Shown here: positions 9,317 to 19,401 of the stretch, in pieces
Layout of the letters: each line of letters opens with the position of its first letter
How positions within the stretch are numbered: position 1 is the first letter of the stretch
NCBI GenBank assembly: GCA_016788295.1
Contig: JAEUSY010000051.1
Location: forward strand, 83,387 to 147,386
Length of the DNA stretch: 64,000 nucleotides
Source of the DNA: Flavobacteriales bacterium
GTDB lineage: Bacteria; Bacteroidota; Bacteroidia; Flavobacteriales_F; PHOS-HE28
Direction of reading: 5' to 3'
The notes under the pieces: generated by a model
Databases searched by the model: none
Seen by the model: only the letters and a program-made list of their open reading frames with translations
What the model was told of the DNA's origin: nothing
Position numbers and translations under genes: made by a program

Positions 9317-9586
9317 TTACCAGCTGCTCTTGGTCACACCCGGGATCTTGCCCTCGAGCGCCATGAGGCGGAACGTGTTGCGTGAAATGCCGAACAGGCG
9401 CATGTACCCGCGGGGGCGGCCGGTGAGCTGGCAGCGGTTGTGCTTGCGCACGGCACTGCCATTGGCGGGCAGCTTCTGCAGCGCCTCCCAATCGCCGGCG
9501 GCTTTCAGCGTGGCACGCTTGGCGGCGTACTTCTCCACCATTTTCGCGCGCTTACGCTCGCGGGCTTTCATGGATTCCTTGGCCAT
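9317..9586 (-). CDS. rpsN: 30S ribosomal protein S14 (zinc-free long form)
   Basis: uS14 of 89 aa. It has the C-terminal signature [20 protein letters not shown] and a terminal [10 protein letters not shown]. The length and lack of the CxxC pairs mark the zinc-independent type. Located between rplE and rpsH. Confidence 0.98.
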   Translation of the reverse strand: MAKESMKARERKRAKMVEKYAAKRATLKAAGDWEALQKLPANGSAVRKHNRCQLTGRPRGYMRLFGISRNTFRLMALEGKIPGVTKSSW

Positions 9587-9604
9587 GGTTGTCTGGTCTG
9601 TGCG

Positions 9605-10168
9605 TTATTTCTTGTCCTTGTCAGCGAAGGGGAAGCCCATCTCGCGCAACAGCGCCTTGGCCTCCGCATCGGTCTTGGCGGTGGTCACTACAGTGATGTC
9701 CATGCCTTGGATCTTGCTCACCTTGTCGATGTCGATCTCCGGGAAGATGATCTGCTCCTTCACACCGAAGGTGAAGTTGCCACGGCCGTCGAAACCGCTG
9801 GCCTTCACACCGCGGAAGTCACGGGTACGGGGCAGGCTCACCGCGATCAGGCGATCGAGGAACTCGAACATGCGGTCGCCACGGAGGGTGACACGGGCGC
9901 CGATCGGCATGCCCTTGCGCAGTTTGAAATTGCTGATGTCCTTCTTGGACACGGTGGCCACGGCCTTTTGACCGGCAATACTGGTCATCTCCGTCACCGC
10001 GTTCTCCACGATCTTCTTGTCGCCCACGGCGCTTCCCAAACCCTGGTTCAGGCTGATCTTGATCAGGCGGGGCACCTGCATGGGGCTCTTGTACCCGAAC
10101 TCCTTCTGGAGATTGGGGGCCACCTCGTTGTGGTATTTGGCACGAAGCCTGGGTACGTAGCTCATCAC
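9605..10168 (-). CDS. rplE: 50S ribosomal protein L5
   Basis: 5S rRNA/P-site tRNA-contacting protein uL5 (187 aa). It has [40 protein letters not shown] and [12 protein letters not shown]. The ATG overlaps the rplX stop (ATGA), indicating translational coupling. A second ATG follows immediately (MM), so the exact start may shift by one codon. Confidence 0.98.
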   Translation of the reverse strand: MMSYVPRLRAKYHNEVAPNLQKEFGYKSPMQVPRLIKISLNQGLGSAVGDKKIVENAVTEMTSIAGQKAVATVSKKDISNFKLRKGMPIGARVTLRGDRMFEFLDRLIAVSLPRTRDFRGVKASGFDGRGNFTFGVKEQIIFPEIDIDKVSKIQGMDITVVTTAKTDAEAKALLREMGFPFADKDKK

Positions 10169-10488
10169 TTGGCCGCGGTTTTCTTGGTCTTCACGTAACG
10201 CTCCAGCTTGCCATCCTTGTCGGCCTTGCGACCTACGCGACCCGGCGTACCGGTCTTCGCGTCGATCAGCATGAGGTTGCTGATGTGGATGGGGCCCTCC
10301 TTCTCCACGATACCACCCTGAGGGTTGGCCGTGGTGGGCTTGCTGTGCTTTTTGTTGAGGTTGAGGCCCTCCACGAACGCGACGTTGCGGTCGCGGTCCA
10401 CTTCGAGCACACGACCCTGTTTGGTCCGGTCCTCACCGGCGAGCACCTTCACCAGGTCGCCTTTCTTGATATGCGTCTTCTTCTGCAT
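10165..10488 (-). CDS. rplX: 50S ribosomal protein L24
   Basis: Assembly-initiator protein uL24 (107 aa) with a KOW motif: [40 protein letters not shown] is also typical. It overlaps rplE by 4 nt and follows rplN by 13 nt. Confidence 0.98.
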   Translation of the reverse strand: MQKKTHIKKGDLVKVLAGEDRTKQGRVLEVDRDRNVAFVEGLNLNKKHSKPTTANPQGGIVEKEGPIHISNLMLIDAKTGTPGRVGRKADKDGKLERYVKTKKTAAK

Positions 10489-10501
10489 GGCTCGCGGGAT
10501 A

Positions 10502-10870
10502 TCAGAGCACCTCGGGTGCGAGGGAGATGATCTTCATGAACTTCTTGTCGCGCAGTTCCTTGGCCACGGGGCCGAAGATGCGGGTGCCCTTCATTTCGCC
10601 AGCGGCATCAAGGATCACCACGGCATTGTCGTCAAAGCGGATGTAGCTTCCGTCCTTGCGGCGCATTTCCTTCTTGGTACGCACCACCACTGCCTTGTGA
10701 ACAGTGCCTTTCTTGGCGCTGCCGTTGGGCATGGCGTGCTTCACGCTCACCACGATCGTATCACCGATGCGGGCGTAGCGGCGGGCCGTGCCTCCGAGCA
10801 CTCGGATGCAAAGCACTTCCTTGGCACCACTGTTGTCGGCCACGTTCAGCCGGGATTCCTGTTGGATCAT
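10502..10870 (-). CDS. rplN: 50S ribosomal protein L14
   Basis: uL14 (122 aa), forming inter-subunit contacts. Signatures [20 protein letters not shown] at the N-terminus and a terminal [12 protein letters not shown]. Standard position between rpsQ and rplX. Confidence 0.99.
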   Translation of the reverse strand: MIQQESRLNVADNSGAKEVLCIRVLGGTARRYARIGDTIVVSVKHAMPNGSAKKGTVHKAVVVRTKKEMRRKDGSYIRFDDNAVVILDAAGEMKGTRIFGPVAKELRDKKFMKIISLAPEVL

Positions 10871-10883
10871 CGCTCAGTCGGTA

Positions 10884-11159
10884 TTACTTGGCTCGTTCCA
10901 TGATCTCCACCACACGCCAGCGCTTCTGCTTGCTCATCGGGCGGGTCTCGCTGATGCGGACCGTGTCGCCGATGTGGGCTTCGCCTTTCTCATCGTGGGC
11001 CATGAACTTGCTCGAACGCTTCACGAACTTGCCGTACTTCGGGTGCATCACCCGGCGCTCGACCATCACCACCACGCTCTTGTCCATCTTGTCGCTGGTG
11101 ACAACGCCGATCCGCTCCTTGCGCAGGTTGCGCTCCACTGTGGTCGTGTTGGTGCTCAT
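10884..11159 (-). CDS. rpsQ: 30S ribosomal protein S17
   Basis: uS17 (91 aa), an OB-fold 16S-binding protein. It contains [20 protein letters not shown] and [20 protein letters not shown]. Its start codon overlaps the rpmC stop by 4 nt. Confidence 0.98.
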   Translation of the reverse strand: MSTNTTTVERNLRKERIGVVTSDKMDKSVVVMVERRVMHPKYGKFVKRSSKFMAHDEKGEAHIGDTVRISETRPMSKQKRWRVVEIMERAK

Positions 11160-11368
11160 TTCGTCTTCGTATTGACGAGCTCGCGCATGCGGAGCTCAGT
11201 GAGGATGCGTGCCACGTCCTTGCGCTTCACACGCAGCATCACGGGGCTTTCAACGGGACTCACGGTGTGGTTGAACCGGAGCTTCGTGAGCGAGTTACGC
11301 TCCTCCTGCAGTTTGTCCTGCAGCTCCTGTACCGTGAGGTCCTTCAATTCGGTTCCTTTCTTCTTCAT
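11156..11368 (-). CDS. rpmC: 50S ribosomal protein L29
   Basis: uL29 (70 aa) at the exit tunnel. It has [20 protein letters not shown] and a helical C-terminus with [19 protein letters not shown]. It overlaps rpsQ by 4 nt. Confidence 0.98.
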   Translation of the reverse strand: MKKKGTELKDLTVQELQDKLQEERNSLTKLRFNHTVSPVESPVMLRVKRKDVARILTELRMRELVNTKTK

Positions 11369-11380
11369 GGCTCGCCTGGC

Positions 11381-11803
11381 TTATTGACCATCGTAATCCT
11401 CCCGTACCACGAACTTGGTGGGAATGGGCAGCTTCTGGGCCGCCAACCGCAGGGCCTCCTTGGCCGTTGCAGTAGGAACACCATCGATCTCGAAGATGAT
11501 CCTGCCGGCGTGGCACACGGCCACCCAGTGGTCCAATGAACCCTTACCCTTACCCATACGTACTTCAGCGGGCTTACTGGTCACGGGCTTATCAGGGAAC
11601 ACCTTGATCCACACCTGACCTTCACGCTTCATGTAACGGGTGAGCGCCACACGGGAAGCTTCGATCTGGCGGCTGGTGAGCCATACGCTCTCCATGGCCT
11701 TTAGGCCAAAGGACCCGAGGGTCACACGATGTCCGCGCTGGGCCTGCCCTTTCATGCGGCCCTTGTGCATATTGCGGCGCTTGCTACGCTTCGGTTGCAG
11801 CAT
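11381..11803 (-). CDS. rplP: 50S ribosomal protein L16
   Basis: uL16 (140 aa), lining the A-site tRNA path. N-terminus [20 protein letters not shown], followed by [20 protein letters not shown] and [20 protein letters not shown]. It lies 5 nt after the rpsC stop. Confidence 0.99.
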   Translation of the reverse strand: MLQPKRSKRRNMHKGRMKGQAQRGHRVTLGSFGLKAMESVWLTSRQIEASRVALTRYMKREGQVWIKVFPDKPVTSKPAEVRMGKGKGSLDHWVAVCHAGRIIFEIDGVPTATAKEALRLAAQKLPIPTKFVVREDYDGQ

Positions 11804-11808
11804 GGCTC

Positions 11809-12615
11809 TTAGTTGTTGCTACGGTTTCCACCGCGATTTCCTCCACGACGATCTCCTCCTGGACCACGGCGCTCGCCACGGTCGCCACCGGGACCACGAC
11901 GGTCACCTCCGCGGCGCTCCGGACGATCGCCGCCCATGCGGCCACCACCCTGCACCTTGGCCTGACCCTGGTTGGGGCTGAGGTCCTTCTTTCCATACAC
12001 TTCGCCACGCATGATCCAGCACTTCACGCCGATGCGACCCATTTTGGTGTGCGCTTCGGTGATGGCGAAGTCGATGTCGGCACGCAGGGTGTGCAGGGGC
12101 ACACGGCCTTCACGATAGCTCTCGGTGCGGGCGATCTCGGCTCCGTTCAAACGACCGCTAACGGTCAGCTTGATGCCTTCCGCACCCATGCGCATGCTGC
12201 TGGCCACGGCCATCTTCATGGCGCGACGGAAGCTGATGCGGCCTTCGAGCTGGCGGGCAATGCTGTCGGCCACCAAGCGGGCATCCAGTTCAGGACGCTT
12301 GATCTCGAAGATGTTGATCTGGACGTCCTTGCCCGTGAGCTTCTTCAGCTCCTCGCGCAGCTTGTCCACCTCGGCGCCACCCTTGCCGATGATCACGCCC
12401 GGACGGGCCGTGTTGATCGTTACGGTGACGAGCTTCAAGGTGCGCTCGATGACGATCTTGCTAACGCTCGCCTTCTTCAGGCGGGCCATCAGGTATTGGC
12501 GGATCTGCTCGTCCTCCACCAACTTGTCGGTGTAGTTGTTACCACCGTACCAGTTGCTGTCCCAGCCCTTGATAAAGCCGAGGCGCGTGCCGATCGGATG
12601 TGCTTTCTGTCCCAT
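11809..12615 (-). CDS. rpsC: 30S ribosomal protein S3 with Arg/Gly-rich C-terminal tail
   Basis: uS3 (268 aa), at the mRNA entry channel. It has [20 protein letters not shown], a type-II KH domain ([20 protein letters not shown]) and the C-terminal domain ending near [17 protein letters not shown]. From about residue 217 it adds a roughly 50-aa tail made almost entirely of Gly, Arg, Asp and Asn (repeats like [16 protein letters not shown]). The tail is in frame, ends at an ordinary stop, and is spaced 5 nt from rplP, so it is not a frameshift artefact. Confidence 0.98.
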   Translation of the reverse strand: MGQKAHPIGTRLGFIKGWDSNWYGGNNYTDKLVEDEQIRQYLMARLKKASVSKIVIERTLKLVTVTINTARPGVIIGKGGAEVDKLREELKKLTGKDVQINIFEIKRPELDARLVADSIARQLEGRISFRRAMKMAVASSMRMGAEGIKLTVSGRLNGAEIARTESYREGRVPLHTLRADIDFAITEAHTKMGRIGVKCWIMRGEVYGKKDLSPNQGQAKVQGGGRMGGDRPERRGGDRRGPGGDRGERRGPGGDRRGGNRGGNRSNN

Positions 12616-12635
12616 GGTAATTGCTCTCTCGGCGC

Positions 12636-13031
12636 TTAGTTGGTGGAATCAACGATCAGGCTCACGTGGTTGCTCCGCTTCTTCATGCGGTAGGCGCGAC
12701 CCTGGGGGGCGGGCAGCATGCGCTTCAGGCCACGGGCCTCGTTCACCTGCACGCTCTTCACCACCAGTCCAGCCTCATCGGCCTTGCGGCCTTCATTCTT
12801 GGCCTGCCAGTTCGCTACGGCGCTCATCAGGAGTTTCTCCAGATCGCGGCTGCTGTGGCGGGTGCTGAAGCGAAGGATGCCCAACGCCTGGTCCACTTCC
12901 TTGCCACGGATCAGGTCGGCCACCTGGCGCATGCGGCGCGGCGAGGTCGGCACGTTACGCAGGTGCGCGATGGCCACGGTCTTCATGGCCTCCTTGCGTG
13001 CGTCAGCTGCTAGTTTCTTACGCTGTCCCAT
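12636..13031 (-). CDS. rplV: 50S ribosomal protein L22
   Basis: uL22 (131 aa), whose beta-hairpin lines the exit tunnel. It contains [20 protein letters not shown] and the signature [20 protein letters not shown]. Between rpsS and rpsC as expected. Confidence 0.98.
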   Translation of the reverse strand: MGQRKKLAADARKEAMKTVAIAHLRNVPTSPRRMRQVADLIRGKEVDQALGILRFSTRHSSRDLEKLLMSAVANWQAKNEGRKADEAGLVVKSVQVNEARGLKRMLPAPQGRAYRMKKRSNHVSLIVDSTN

Positions 13032-13039
13032 GGTGGTGA

Positions 13040-13309
13040 TCAGTTCTTCTTGTTACCGGAGTGACCGCGGTAGGTACGTGTGGGTGAGAACTCGCCCAGT
13101 TTGTGGCCCACCATGTTCTCGGTCACATAGACCGGGATGAACTTGTTGCCATTGTGCACGGCGATGGTCAGACCGACGAATTCGGGGCTGATGGTGGAAG
13201 CACGCGACCAGGTCTTGATCACATTCTTCTTGCCCGAGGATTGGGCCTCCATCACACGCTTCGCGAGCTTGTAGTGGATGAAAGGCGGTTTCTTGAGTGA
13301 ACGGCTCAT
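13040..13309 (-). CDS. rpsS: 30S ribosomal protein S19
   Basis: uS19 (89 aa), head protein. N-terminus [20 protein letters not shown] and the C-terminal [20 protein letters not shown]. Located between rplB and rplV. Confidence 0.99.
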   Translation of the reverse strand: MSRSLKKPPFIHYKLAKRVMEAQSSGKKNVIKTWSRASTISPEFVGLTIAVHNGNKFIPVYVTENMVGHKLGEFSPTRTYRGHSGNKKN

Positions 13310-13323
13310 GAGCTATGCGTGGT

Positions 13324-14163
13324 TCAGGCGCCCTTCTTGGCGTTGATACGTTCCAGGATGAACTTATTGGTCGGGTTCTTCGGACGACGGGTCTTCTTAC
13401 CCTTCGCCAGCAGACCCTTACGGCTGCGCGGGTGTCCACCAGAAGCACGGCCCTCGCCACCACCCATTGGGTGATCGACCGGGTTCATGGCCACCGCACG
13501 GGTGCGGGGACGACGACCCTGCCAGCGGCTGCGACCGGCCTTACCGCTCTTCTGCAGCATGTGCTCGCTGTTACCAACGGTACCCACGGTGGCCATGCAG
13601 GTCACCAGTACCATGCGGAGCTCGCCGCTCGGCATTTTCAGCGTGGCATAGCGGCCTTCGCGGGCGCTCAACTGGGCGAAGGTGCCAGCACTGCGTGCAA
13701 TGGCGCCACCCTTGCCGGGCTGCATTTCGATGTTGTGCACGACCGTACCGACCGGGATCTCGCTCAGCGGAAGCGTGTTACCCACTTCAGGGGCCACTCC
13801 CGTCTTGCCGCTCACCAATGTCTGTCCGACCTGGAGACCATTGGGGGCCAGGATGTAACGCTTCTCACCATCAGCATAGAACAGCAGGGCGATGCGGGCG
13901 CTACGGTTCGGATCGTACTCGATGGTCTTCACCACCGCAGGGATGCCGTACTTCTCACGCTTCATGTCCACCTCGCGGTAGCGCTGCTTGTGACCACCGC
14001 CGATGTAGCGCATGGTCATCTTGCCTTGGTTGTTACGGCCACCGCTCTTGTTGGTGCCGCTGGTCAACGCCTTCTGCGGAACACGCGTGGTGATGCCGTC
14101 GAAGTCGGTGATCACCCGGTGACGGGTGCCGGGGGTTACCGGATTGAGTTTACGAATGCCCAT
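13324..14163 (-). CDS. rplB: 50S ribosomal protein L2
   Basis: uL2 (279 aa), needed for subunit joining and the peptidyl-transferase centre. It has [20 protein letters not shown] near the N-terminus and the highly conserved [20 protein letters not shown], with the functional His retained. It lies between rplW and rpsS. Confidence 0.99.
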   Translation of the reverse strand: MGIRKLNPVTPGTRHRVITDFDGITTRVPQKALTSGTNKSGGRNNQGKMTMRYIGGGHKQRYREVDMKREKYGIPAVVKTIEYDPNRSARIALLFYADGEKRYILAPNGLQVGQTLVSGKTGVAPEVGNTLPLSEIPVGTVVHNIEMQPGKGGAIARSAGTFAQLSAREGRYATLKMPSGELRMVLVTCMATVGTVGNSEHMLQKSGKAGRSRWQGRRPRTRAVAMNPVDHPMGGGEGRASGGHPRSRKGLLAKGKKTRRPKNPTNKFILERINAKKGA

Positions 14164-14183
14164 GGCTTCTTATGCTACCGGGA

Positions 14184-14477
14184 TCAGATGCTGCTGTAGA
14201 GATCGATGGCCTCGCCGCCCTTCACCGTCACGATGGCTTTCTTATAGCTCGCCGTGCGGCCCTTCAGGATGAGGCTCTTTGTGTAACGCGTGCGGTTCTT
14301 GCCGCGGCAGATCATGGTGCGCACACCCGTCACAGTGACGTTGTACTCCTTCTCCACCGCCTGCTTGATCTGCACCTTGTTGCTGGTCTTGGCCACCACG
14401 AAACCGTAACGGTTCTCCGTTTCGCCCTGGGCGGTCATCTTCTCGGTAACGATCGGTCGGATGATGATCTGGCTCAT
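14184..14477 (-). CDS. rplW: 50S ribosomal protein L23
   Basis: uL23 (97 aa), the docking site for SRP and trigger factor at the tunnel exit. It has IIIRPIVTEKMTAQGETENR and KVQIKQAVEKEYNVTVTGVR. It starts 3 nt after the rplD stop. Confidence 0.98.
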   Translation of the reverse strand: MSQIIIRPIVTEKMTAQGETENRYGFVVAKTSNKVQIKQAVEKEYNVTVTGVRTMICRGKNRTRYTKSLILKGRTASYKKAIVTVKGGEAIDLYSSI

Positions 14478-14480
14478 GGC

Positions 14481-15113
14481 TTACTTGGTAAGGATGGTTT
14501 CCAGCGGTGCAATGGCATCCTTGAGGATGATCAGGCCGTTGGCGTTCATGATATCGTAGGTGTTCAGCTCGCTGGCCACCACCACTCGGGTGCCCTGGAT
14601 GTTGCGTGCGCTCAACAGCACGTTCTCATCCTTGGCGGGCACCACCAATACGCTCTTGCGCGTGTTCAACTGGAAGGCTTTCAGCAGATCGGCGAAAGCG
14701 CTGGTCTTGGGAGCCGTGAGGCCCGTGGTGTCCAACACCTTCACGGCACCGTCCTTGACCTTGTAGGTAAGGGCGCTGCGGCGAGCCAGGTCCTTTACCT
14801 TCTTGTTCAGCTTGAAGTCGTAGTCGCGGGGCTGGGGGCCGAACACGCGGGCTCCACCCTTGAACAACGGGCTCTTGATGGAACCCTTGCGGGATCCGCC
14901 CGTGCCCTTCTGGCGGTGCAACTTCTTGGTGCTGCCGCTCACCTCGCTCTTCTCCAGCGTCTTGGCAGTGCCTTGGCGCTTGTTCGCAAGGTGCTGCTTA
15001 ACGTCCAGCCAAATGGCGTGGTCGTTGGGCTTCTCGATCGCGAATACCGCGTCGTTCAGCTTGGCTTTCTTGCCGGTGGACTTGCCGTCCTTGCCGTAGA
15101 TCTCGAGTTCCAT
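14481..15113 (-). CDS. rplD: 50S ribosomal protein L4
   Basis: uL4 (210 aa). The extended loop that reaches the exit tunnel is visible as HRQKGTGGSRKGSIKSPLFK followed by GARVFGPQPRDYDFKLNKKV. It begins one base after rplC ends, which implies coupled translation. Confidence 0.98.
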   Translation of the reverse strand: MELEIYGKDGKSTGKKAKLNDAVFAIEKPNDHAIWLDVKQHLANKRQGTAKTLEKSEVSGSTKKLHRQKGTGGSRKGSIKSPLFKGGARVFGPQPRDYDFKLNKKVKDLARRSALTYKVKDGAVKVLDTTGLTAPKTSAFADLLKAFQLNTRKSVLVVPAKDENVLLSARNIQGTRVVVASELNTYDIMNANGLIILKDAIAPLETILTK

Positions 15114-15114
15114 C

Positions 15115-15732
15115 TTACTTCCAGATGATCACGTAGCTGCCCTTGGGACCGGGAACGGTACCCTTGAGCAACAACAGGTTCTTGCCTGCGTCCACTTTAA
15201 CGACCTTCAGGTTCTCTGTGGTCACCTTGTTGCCACCCGTGCGACCGGCCATGCGAAGGCCTTTGAACACACGGCTGGGGTACGATGAACCGCCCAATGA
15301 ACCGGGGGCACGGCTACGGTCATGCTGACCGTGGGTGGCCTCACCCACACCGCTGAAGCCGTGACGCTTCACTACACCCTGGAAGCCCTTGCCCTTGCTG
15401 TTACCGGTCACCGTTACGAAGCTGCCTTCCTCGAAGAGGTCGACGCCGATAGTGTCACCGAGCTTCAGCTCGTTCTCGAACTCCTTGAACTCGTGAGCCT
15501 TCACCTTGGGGGTGGTGCCGGCCTTCTTGTAGTGGCCCATTGCAGGGGCCGGGGTGTTCTTCTCGCGACGCTCGCCGGCGGCCAACTGCACCGCAGTGTA
15601 ACCGTCCTTCTCAAGGGTCTTCACATGGGTGACCACGTTGGGGCTTGCCTCGATCACCGTGCAGGCCACCAAGCTACCGTCCGTATCGAACAGGCTGGTC
15701 ATTCCGATCTTCTTTCCGATCAATCCGCTCAT
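15115..15732 (-). CDS. rplC: 50S ribosomal protein L3
   Basis: uL3 (205 aa), an assembly-initiating protein. It has [20 protein letters not shown] at the N-terminus and the signature [20 protein letters not shown] with the residues that reach the peptidyl-transferase centre. Located between rpsJ and rplD. Confidence 0.99.
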   Translation of the reverse strand: MSGLIGKKIGMTSLFDTDGSLVACTVIEASPNVVTHVKTLEKDGYTAVQLAAGERREKNTPAPAMGHYKKAGTTPKVKAHEFKEFENELKLGDTIGVDLFEEGSFVTVTGNSKGKGFQGVVKRHGFSGVGEATHGQHDRSRAPGSLGGSSYPSRVFKGLRMAGRTGGNKVTTENLKVVKVDAGKNLLLLKGTVPGPKGSYVIIWK

Positions 15733-15751
15733 GGCTGTGTCGTGTTATCGG

Positions 15752-16057
15752 TCAGACTTTGATCTCCACGTCCACGCCGCTGGGGAGTTCCAGCTTCATC
15801 AGGGCATCGATCGTCTTGGAGGACGAACTGTAGATGTCCATCATGCGCTTGTAGCTGCAGAGCTGGAATTGCTCGCGGGCCTTCTTGTTCACGTGCGGAG
15901 AGCGGAGCACGGTGAAAATGCGCTTGTGAGTGGGCAGGGGAATGGGTCCACTCACCACGGCGCCCGTGCTCTTCACCGTCTTTACGATCTTCTCGGCGCT
16001 CTTGTCGACGAGGTTGTAATCGTAGGACCGCAGTTTGATGCGGATCTTCTGGGTCAT
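15752..16057 (-). CDS. rpsJ: 30S ribosomal protein S10
   Basis: uS10 (101 aa); elsewhere also a partner of NusB in antitermination. It has [20 protein letters not shown] and [20 protein letters not shown]. It directly follows fusA, so the str and S10 operons are fused here with no tuf gene between them. Confidence 0.99.
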   Translation of the reverse strand: MTQKIRIKLRSYDYNLVDKSAEKIVKTVKSTGAVVSGPIPLPTHKRIFTVLRSPHVNKKAREQFQLCSYKRMMDIYSSSSKTIDALMKLELPSGVDVEIKV

Positions 16058-16068
16058 CGCTGTTGGCG

Positions 16069-18177
16069 TTAGGCTGAAACTTTACCGCGCACCTTGGCCA
16101 GAACGGCTTCGGTCACGTTATTGGGTGCAGGGTCGTAATGGCTGAACTCCATCGTGCTGCTGGCACGGCCGGAGCTCATGGTACGCAGGGAGGTCACGTA
16201 GCCGAACATCTCGCTCAAGGGAACGGAACCCTTGATCGCTTTGGCTCCGGAGCGGTCCTCCATGCCTTGGATGGTACCGCGGCGACGGTTCAGGTCACCA
16301 ACGATGTCACCCATGTTCTCTTCAGGTGTGATCACCTCGATCTTCATGATCGGCTCCAGCAGCACCGGCTTGCACTTGGGCAGTGCAGCACGGAAGGCCG
16401 ACTTGGCGCAGATCTCGAAGCTCAGTGCGTCGGAGTCCACGTTGTGGAAGCTTCCGTCGTACAAGGTCACCTTCAGGCTTTCCATGGGGAAGCCGGCAAG
16501 CACACCGTTCTTCAAGGAAGCCTCGAAGCCTTTGGCCACCGGCTGGATGAATTCCTTCGGAATAACACCACCCTTGATCTCGTCGATGAACTCCAATCCG
16601 ATCTTTTCGGGATCCGTCTGAGGCTCGATGCGAACGTGGATGTCAGCGAACTTACCACGGCCACCGGTCTGCTTCTTGTAAAGCTCACGGTGCTCGACAG
16701 TGCCAGTGATGGCCTCCTTGTACTTCACCTGTGGCGCACCTTGGTTGCACTCCACCTTGAACTCGCGCTTCATGCGGTCCACCAGGATCTCCAGGTGCAA
16801 TTCACCCATACCGCTGATCACGGTTTGGCCGGTCTCTTCATCGGTGTGGACCTTGAAGGTGGGGTCCTCCTCGGCCAGCTTGGCCAGTGCATTACCCATC
16901 TTGTCCAGATCGGCCTGGGTCTTGGGCTCCACAGCAATACCGATCACCGGCTCGGGGAAGCTCATGCTCTCCAGAATGATCGGATGCTCCTCGGCACACA
17001 GGGTGTCGCCGGTGCGGATGTCCTTGAAGCCCACGGCGGCACCAATGTCACCAGCCTCGATGCGCTCCACAGGGTTCTGCTTATTGGAGTGCATCTGGAA
17101 GATGCGGCTGATGCGCTCCTTCTTGTCGCTACGGGTGTTGAGCACATAGCTGCCGGCCTCCAGCACACCGCTGTAGGCACGGAAGAAGGCCAGACGACCT
17201 ACGAACGGATCGGTCGCGATCTTGAAGGCCAGACCAGCGAATGGTTCGGTGGGATCAGGCCGGCGAGTTACCTCTGCGTCCGTGCGGGGATCAATACCCA
17301 CCACGGCCTCAATGTCGTTGGGGCTGGGCAGGTAGGCCATCACCGCATCGAGCATGGTCTGCACACCCTTGTTCTTGAAGGCGCTACCACACAGGATCGG
17401 CGTGATGCTCATGTTGATCGCGCTCTTGCGGATCGCGTTCATGATCTCCGCCTCGGTCAGGCTATCGGGGTCGCTGAAGTATTTCTCCATCAAGGTGTCG
17501 TCGCTTTCAGCAACGGCCTCGATGAGCTTGCCACGCCACTCCTCCACGGTGTCCTTCAGGTCCTCGGGGATGGGAACCTCGCTCCAGGTCATGCCCTGGT
17601 CGGCTTCGTTCCACACCATGCCGCGGTTGTTGATCAGGTCCACCACACCTTTGAAGTCCGCCTCGGCACCGATAGGTACTTGCAGGGGAACAGGGTTGGC
17701 ACCAAGGCGCTCGCGGATCTGCTTCACCACATTGAAGAAGTCAGCACCACTGCGGTCCATCTTGTTGACGAAGCCGATGCGGGGCACCTTGTACTTGTTG
17801 GCTTGGCGCCACACGGTCTCGCTCTGGGGCTCCACACCACCCACGGCGCAGAACAGGGCCACAGCACCGTCGAGCACGCGCAGGCTACGCTCCACCTCCA
17901 CGGTGAAGTCCACGTGGCCCGGGGTATCGATCAGGTTGATCTTGTACTTGTCGCCACGGTAATTCCAGCTGGTGGTGGTGGCGGCGCTGGTGATCGTGAT
18001 CCCACGCTCCTGCTCCTGCTCCATCCAGTCCATGGTGGCCGCACCGTCGTGTACCTCACCGATCTTATGAACAAGACCCGTGTAGTAAAGGATGCGCTCG
18101 GAAGTGGTGGTCTTCCCGGCATCAATGTGCGCCATGATGCCGATGTTGCGCGTATATGTAAGGTCCCTCTTGGCCAT
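16069..18177 (-). CDS. fusA: elongation factor G
   Basis: Translocase GTPase of 702 aa. Domain I carries the P-loop [14 protein letters not shown] (about 16-29), switch [10 protein letters not shown] and NKMD. Domains II-V follow, including [20 protein letters not shown] in domain III and [20 protein letters not shown] residues (seen as [16 protein letters not shown]) near the C-terminus. It sits between rpsG and rpsJ, 12-25 nt from each. No tuf gene accompanies it. Confidence 0.99.
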   Translation of the reverse strand: MAKRDLTYTRNIGIMAHIDAGKTTTSERILYYTGLVHKIGEVHDGAATMDWMEQEQERGITITSAATTTSWNYRGDKYKINLIDTPGHVDFTVEVERSLRVLDGAVALFCAVGGVEPQSETVWRQANKYKVPRIGFVNKMDRSGADFFNVVKQIRERLGANPVPLQVPIGAEADFKGVVDLINNRGMVWNEADQGMTWSEVPIPEDLKDTVEEWRGKLIEAVAESDDTLMEKYFSDPDSLTEAEIMNAIRKSAINMSITPILCGSAFKNKGVQTMLDAVMAYLPSPNDIEAVVGIDPRTDAEVTRRPDPTEPFAGLAFKIATDPFVGRLAFFRAYSGVLEAGSYVLNTRSDKKERISRIFQMHSNKQNPVERIEAGDIGAAVGFKDIRTGDTLCAEEHPIILESMSFPEPVIGIAVEPKTQADLDKMGNALAKLAEEDPTFKVHTDEETGQTVISGMGELHLEILVDRMKREFKVECNQGAPQVKYKEAITGTVEHRELYKKQTGGRGKFADIHVRIEPQTDPEKIGLEFIDEIKGGVIPKEFIQPVAKGFEASLKNGVLAGFPMESLKVTLYDGSFHNVDSDALSFEICAKSAFRAALPKCKPVLLEPIMKIEVITPEENMGDIVGDLNRRRGTIQGMEDRSGAKAIKGSVPLSEMFGYVTSLRTMSSGRASSTMEFSHYDPAPNNVTEAVLAKVRGKVSA

Positions 18178-18201
18178 TGTTCTGTTCGCTTACCGTCGTT
18201 A

Positions 18202-18666
18202 TCAGAAACGGAAGTGGCTGAACGCCTTGTTAGCCTCTGCCATCTTGTGCACTTCCTCCTTCTTCTTGAAGGCGGCACCTTCCTCCTTCGAGGCGGCAAG
18301 GATCTCGTTGGCCAGTTTCATGGCCATGCTGCGCTCGTTGCGACCGCGGGCATAACCGATCAACCATTTCATGGCCAGGCTCTTCTTGCGCTCCTCACGC
18401 ACGGCCTGGGGGATCTGGAAGTTGGCACCACCCACACGGCGGCTACGAACCTCCACCTGAGGCGTAACATTCGTGAGGGCCTTGCGGAACACCTCGAGAC
18501 CGTCCTCGCCGCTCTTTTCAGCAACGATGTCGATGGCGTTGTAGAAGATGTCGAATGACTTGCTCTTCTTACCGTCGTACATCAGGTTGTTCACGAACTT
18601 GGTCACCTGCTGATCACCGAACTTGGGGTCGGGCAGGGTCGTGTGCTTGACTGCTTTCTTGCGCAT
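18202..18666 (-). CDS. rpsG: 30S ribosomal protein S7
   Basis: uS7 (154 aa), which nucleates head assembly. N-terminus [20 protein letters not shown], then [20 protein letters not shown] and [20 protein letters not shown]. Between rpsL and fusA. Confidence 0.99.
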   Translation of the reverse strand: MRKKAVKHTTLPDPKFGDQQVTKFVNNLMYDGKKSKSFDIFYNAIDIVAEKSGEDGLEVFRKALTNVTPQVEVRSRRVGGANFQIPQAVREERKKSLAMKWLIGYARGRNERSMAMKLANEILAASKEEGAAFKKKEEVHKMAEANKAFSHFRF

Positions 18667-18692
18667 GGCTCGTTAACGCTATCCGTGAACGC

Positions 18693-19094
18693 TTACTTCT
18701 TCTTCTTGGCAGGCGCCTGTCCGGGCTTCGGACGCTTGGTGCCGTACTTGGAACGACGCTGGTTACGACCCTCCACACCGGAGGTATCGAGCACACCGCG
18801 CACGATGTGGTATTTCACACCGGGTAGATCCTTTACACGACCACCGCGCACTAGCACGATGCTGTGCTCTTGGAGGTTGTGACCTTCACCACCGATGTAG
18901 GCGATGACCTCGTAACCATTCACCAGGCGCACTTTGGCCACCTTTCGAAGAGCCGAGTTCGGCTTCTTCGGGGTGGTCGTGTACACTTTGGTGCATACGC
19001 CGCGGCGCTGAGGGCAGCGGGTCAGTGCGACCGACTTGCTCTTGTACTCAGGGTTCTCGCGGCCCTTGCGGATCAGCTGTTGGATCGTTGGCAT
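18693..19094 (-). CDS. rpsL: 30S ribosomal protein S12
   Basis: uS12 (133 aa), decoding-centre protein and first gene of the superoperon. It contains [20 protein letters not shown] and [17 protein letters not shown], so the residues commonly changed in streptomycin resistance are wild type. A short Lys/Pro-rich C-terminal tail follows. An AAAGGAG Shine-Dalgarno-like site lies 3 nt before the ATG, which stands out because most genes here have none. Confidence 0.99.
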   Translation of the reverse strand: MPTIQQLIRKGRENPEYKSKSVALTRCPQRRGVCTKVYTTTPKKPNSALRKVAKVRLVNGYEVIAYIGGEGHNLQEHSIVLVRGGRVKDLPGVKYHIVRGVLDTSGVEGRNQRRSKYGTKRPKPGQAPAKKKK

Positions 19095-19153
19095 GTGCTC
19101 CTTTCGTCTTGGCTGTCAGGCGTTTCCGCGCATTCCTTGGCGAAAACGGGCTG

Positions 19154-19180
19154 CGAAGGTACGTAGATCCCCCTTTTCCA
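19154..19180 (-). promoter_or_regulatory. promoter of the ribosomal superoperon
   Basis: On the minus strand, TTG (19180-19178), 16 nt, then the -7 box TACCTTCG (19161-19154). Spacing and box fit the Bacteroidota housekeeping sigma pattern. Transcription would begin near 19147, giving a leader of about 53 nt before rpsL. Confidence 0.65.
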
Positions 19181-19371
19181 ACACCCAATGGTGAATGAAA
19201 AAGTACACGCGCTGCACGACCACATGGTCTACCGCACGATCAAACAGGCGTATACAGAACCACATTAAGCACTCTTTATCAGCCATTTACACACACCGCT
19301 AACCCACCTGTCCCACCAATACCATTGGCAGCATTACACTCACAACCTGGCGGAACGATACTCCATCTATG

Positions 19372-19379
19372 TATCTTTG
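19372..19379 (+). promoter_or_regulatory. -7 box TATCTTTG of fic
   Basis: Exact TAnnTTTG match, 22 nt before the fic ATG. No good -33 TTTG is seen at the expected distance. Confidence 0.6.
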
Positions 19380-19382
19380 TTC

Positions 19383-19396
19383 AGATCATATGATCT
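19383..19396. promoter_or_regulatory. 14-bp perfect palindrome at predicted fic transcription start
   Basis: AGATCATATGATCT is its own reverse complement. It begins 3 nt after the -7 box and ends 5 nt before the ATG, so it would cover the transcription start. This is operator-like placement. The Fic protein has a C-terminal winged-helix-like region that could be the autoregulator, which is inference. Confidence 0.5.
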
Positions 19397-19401
19397 TATA
19401 A

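Larger units (their letters stand above)
19095..19401. other. intergenic region between divergent rpsL and fic (307 nt)
   Basis: It holds the str-operon promoter and leader on the minus strand (19095-19182), and the fic promoter with its palindrome on the plus strand (19372-19396). The AT-richer middle (about 19185-19370) shows no open frame, RNA gene or strong hairpin that I can see. Confidence 0.7.

Noticed and set aside
16138..18558. 806-codon plus-strand frame opposite fusA
   Set aside because: Pure antisense of elongation factor G; the His/Leu/Val-rich translation is the mirror of the coding bias.
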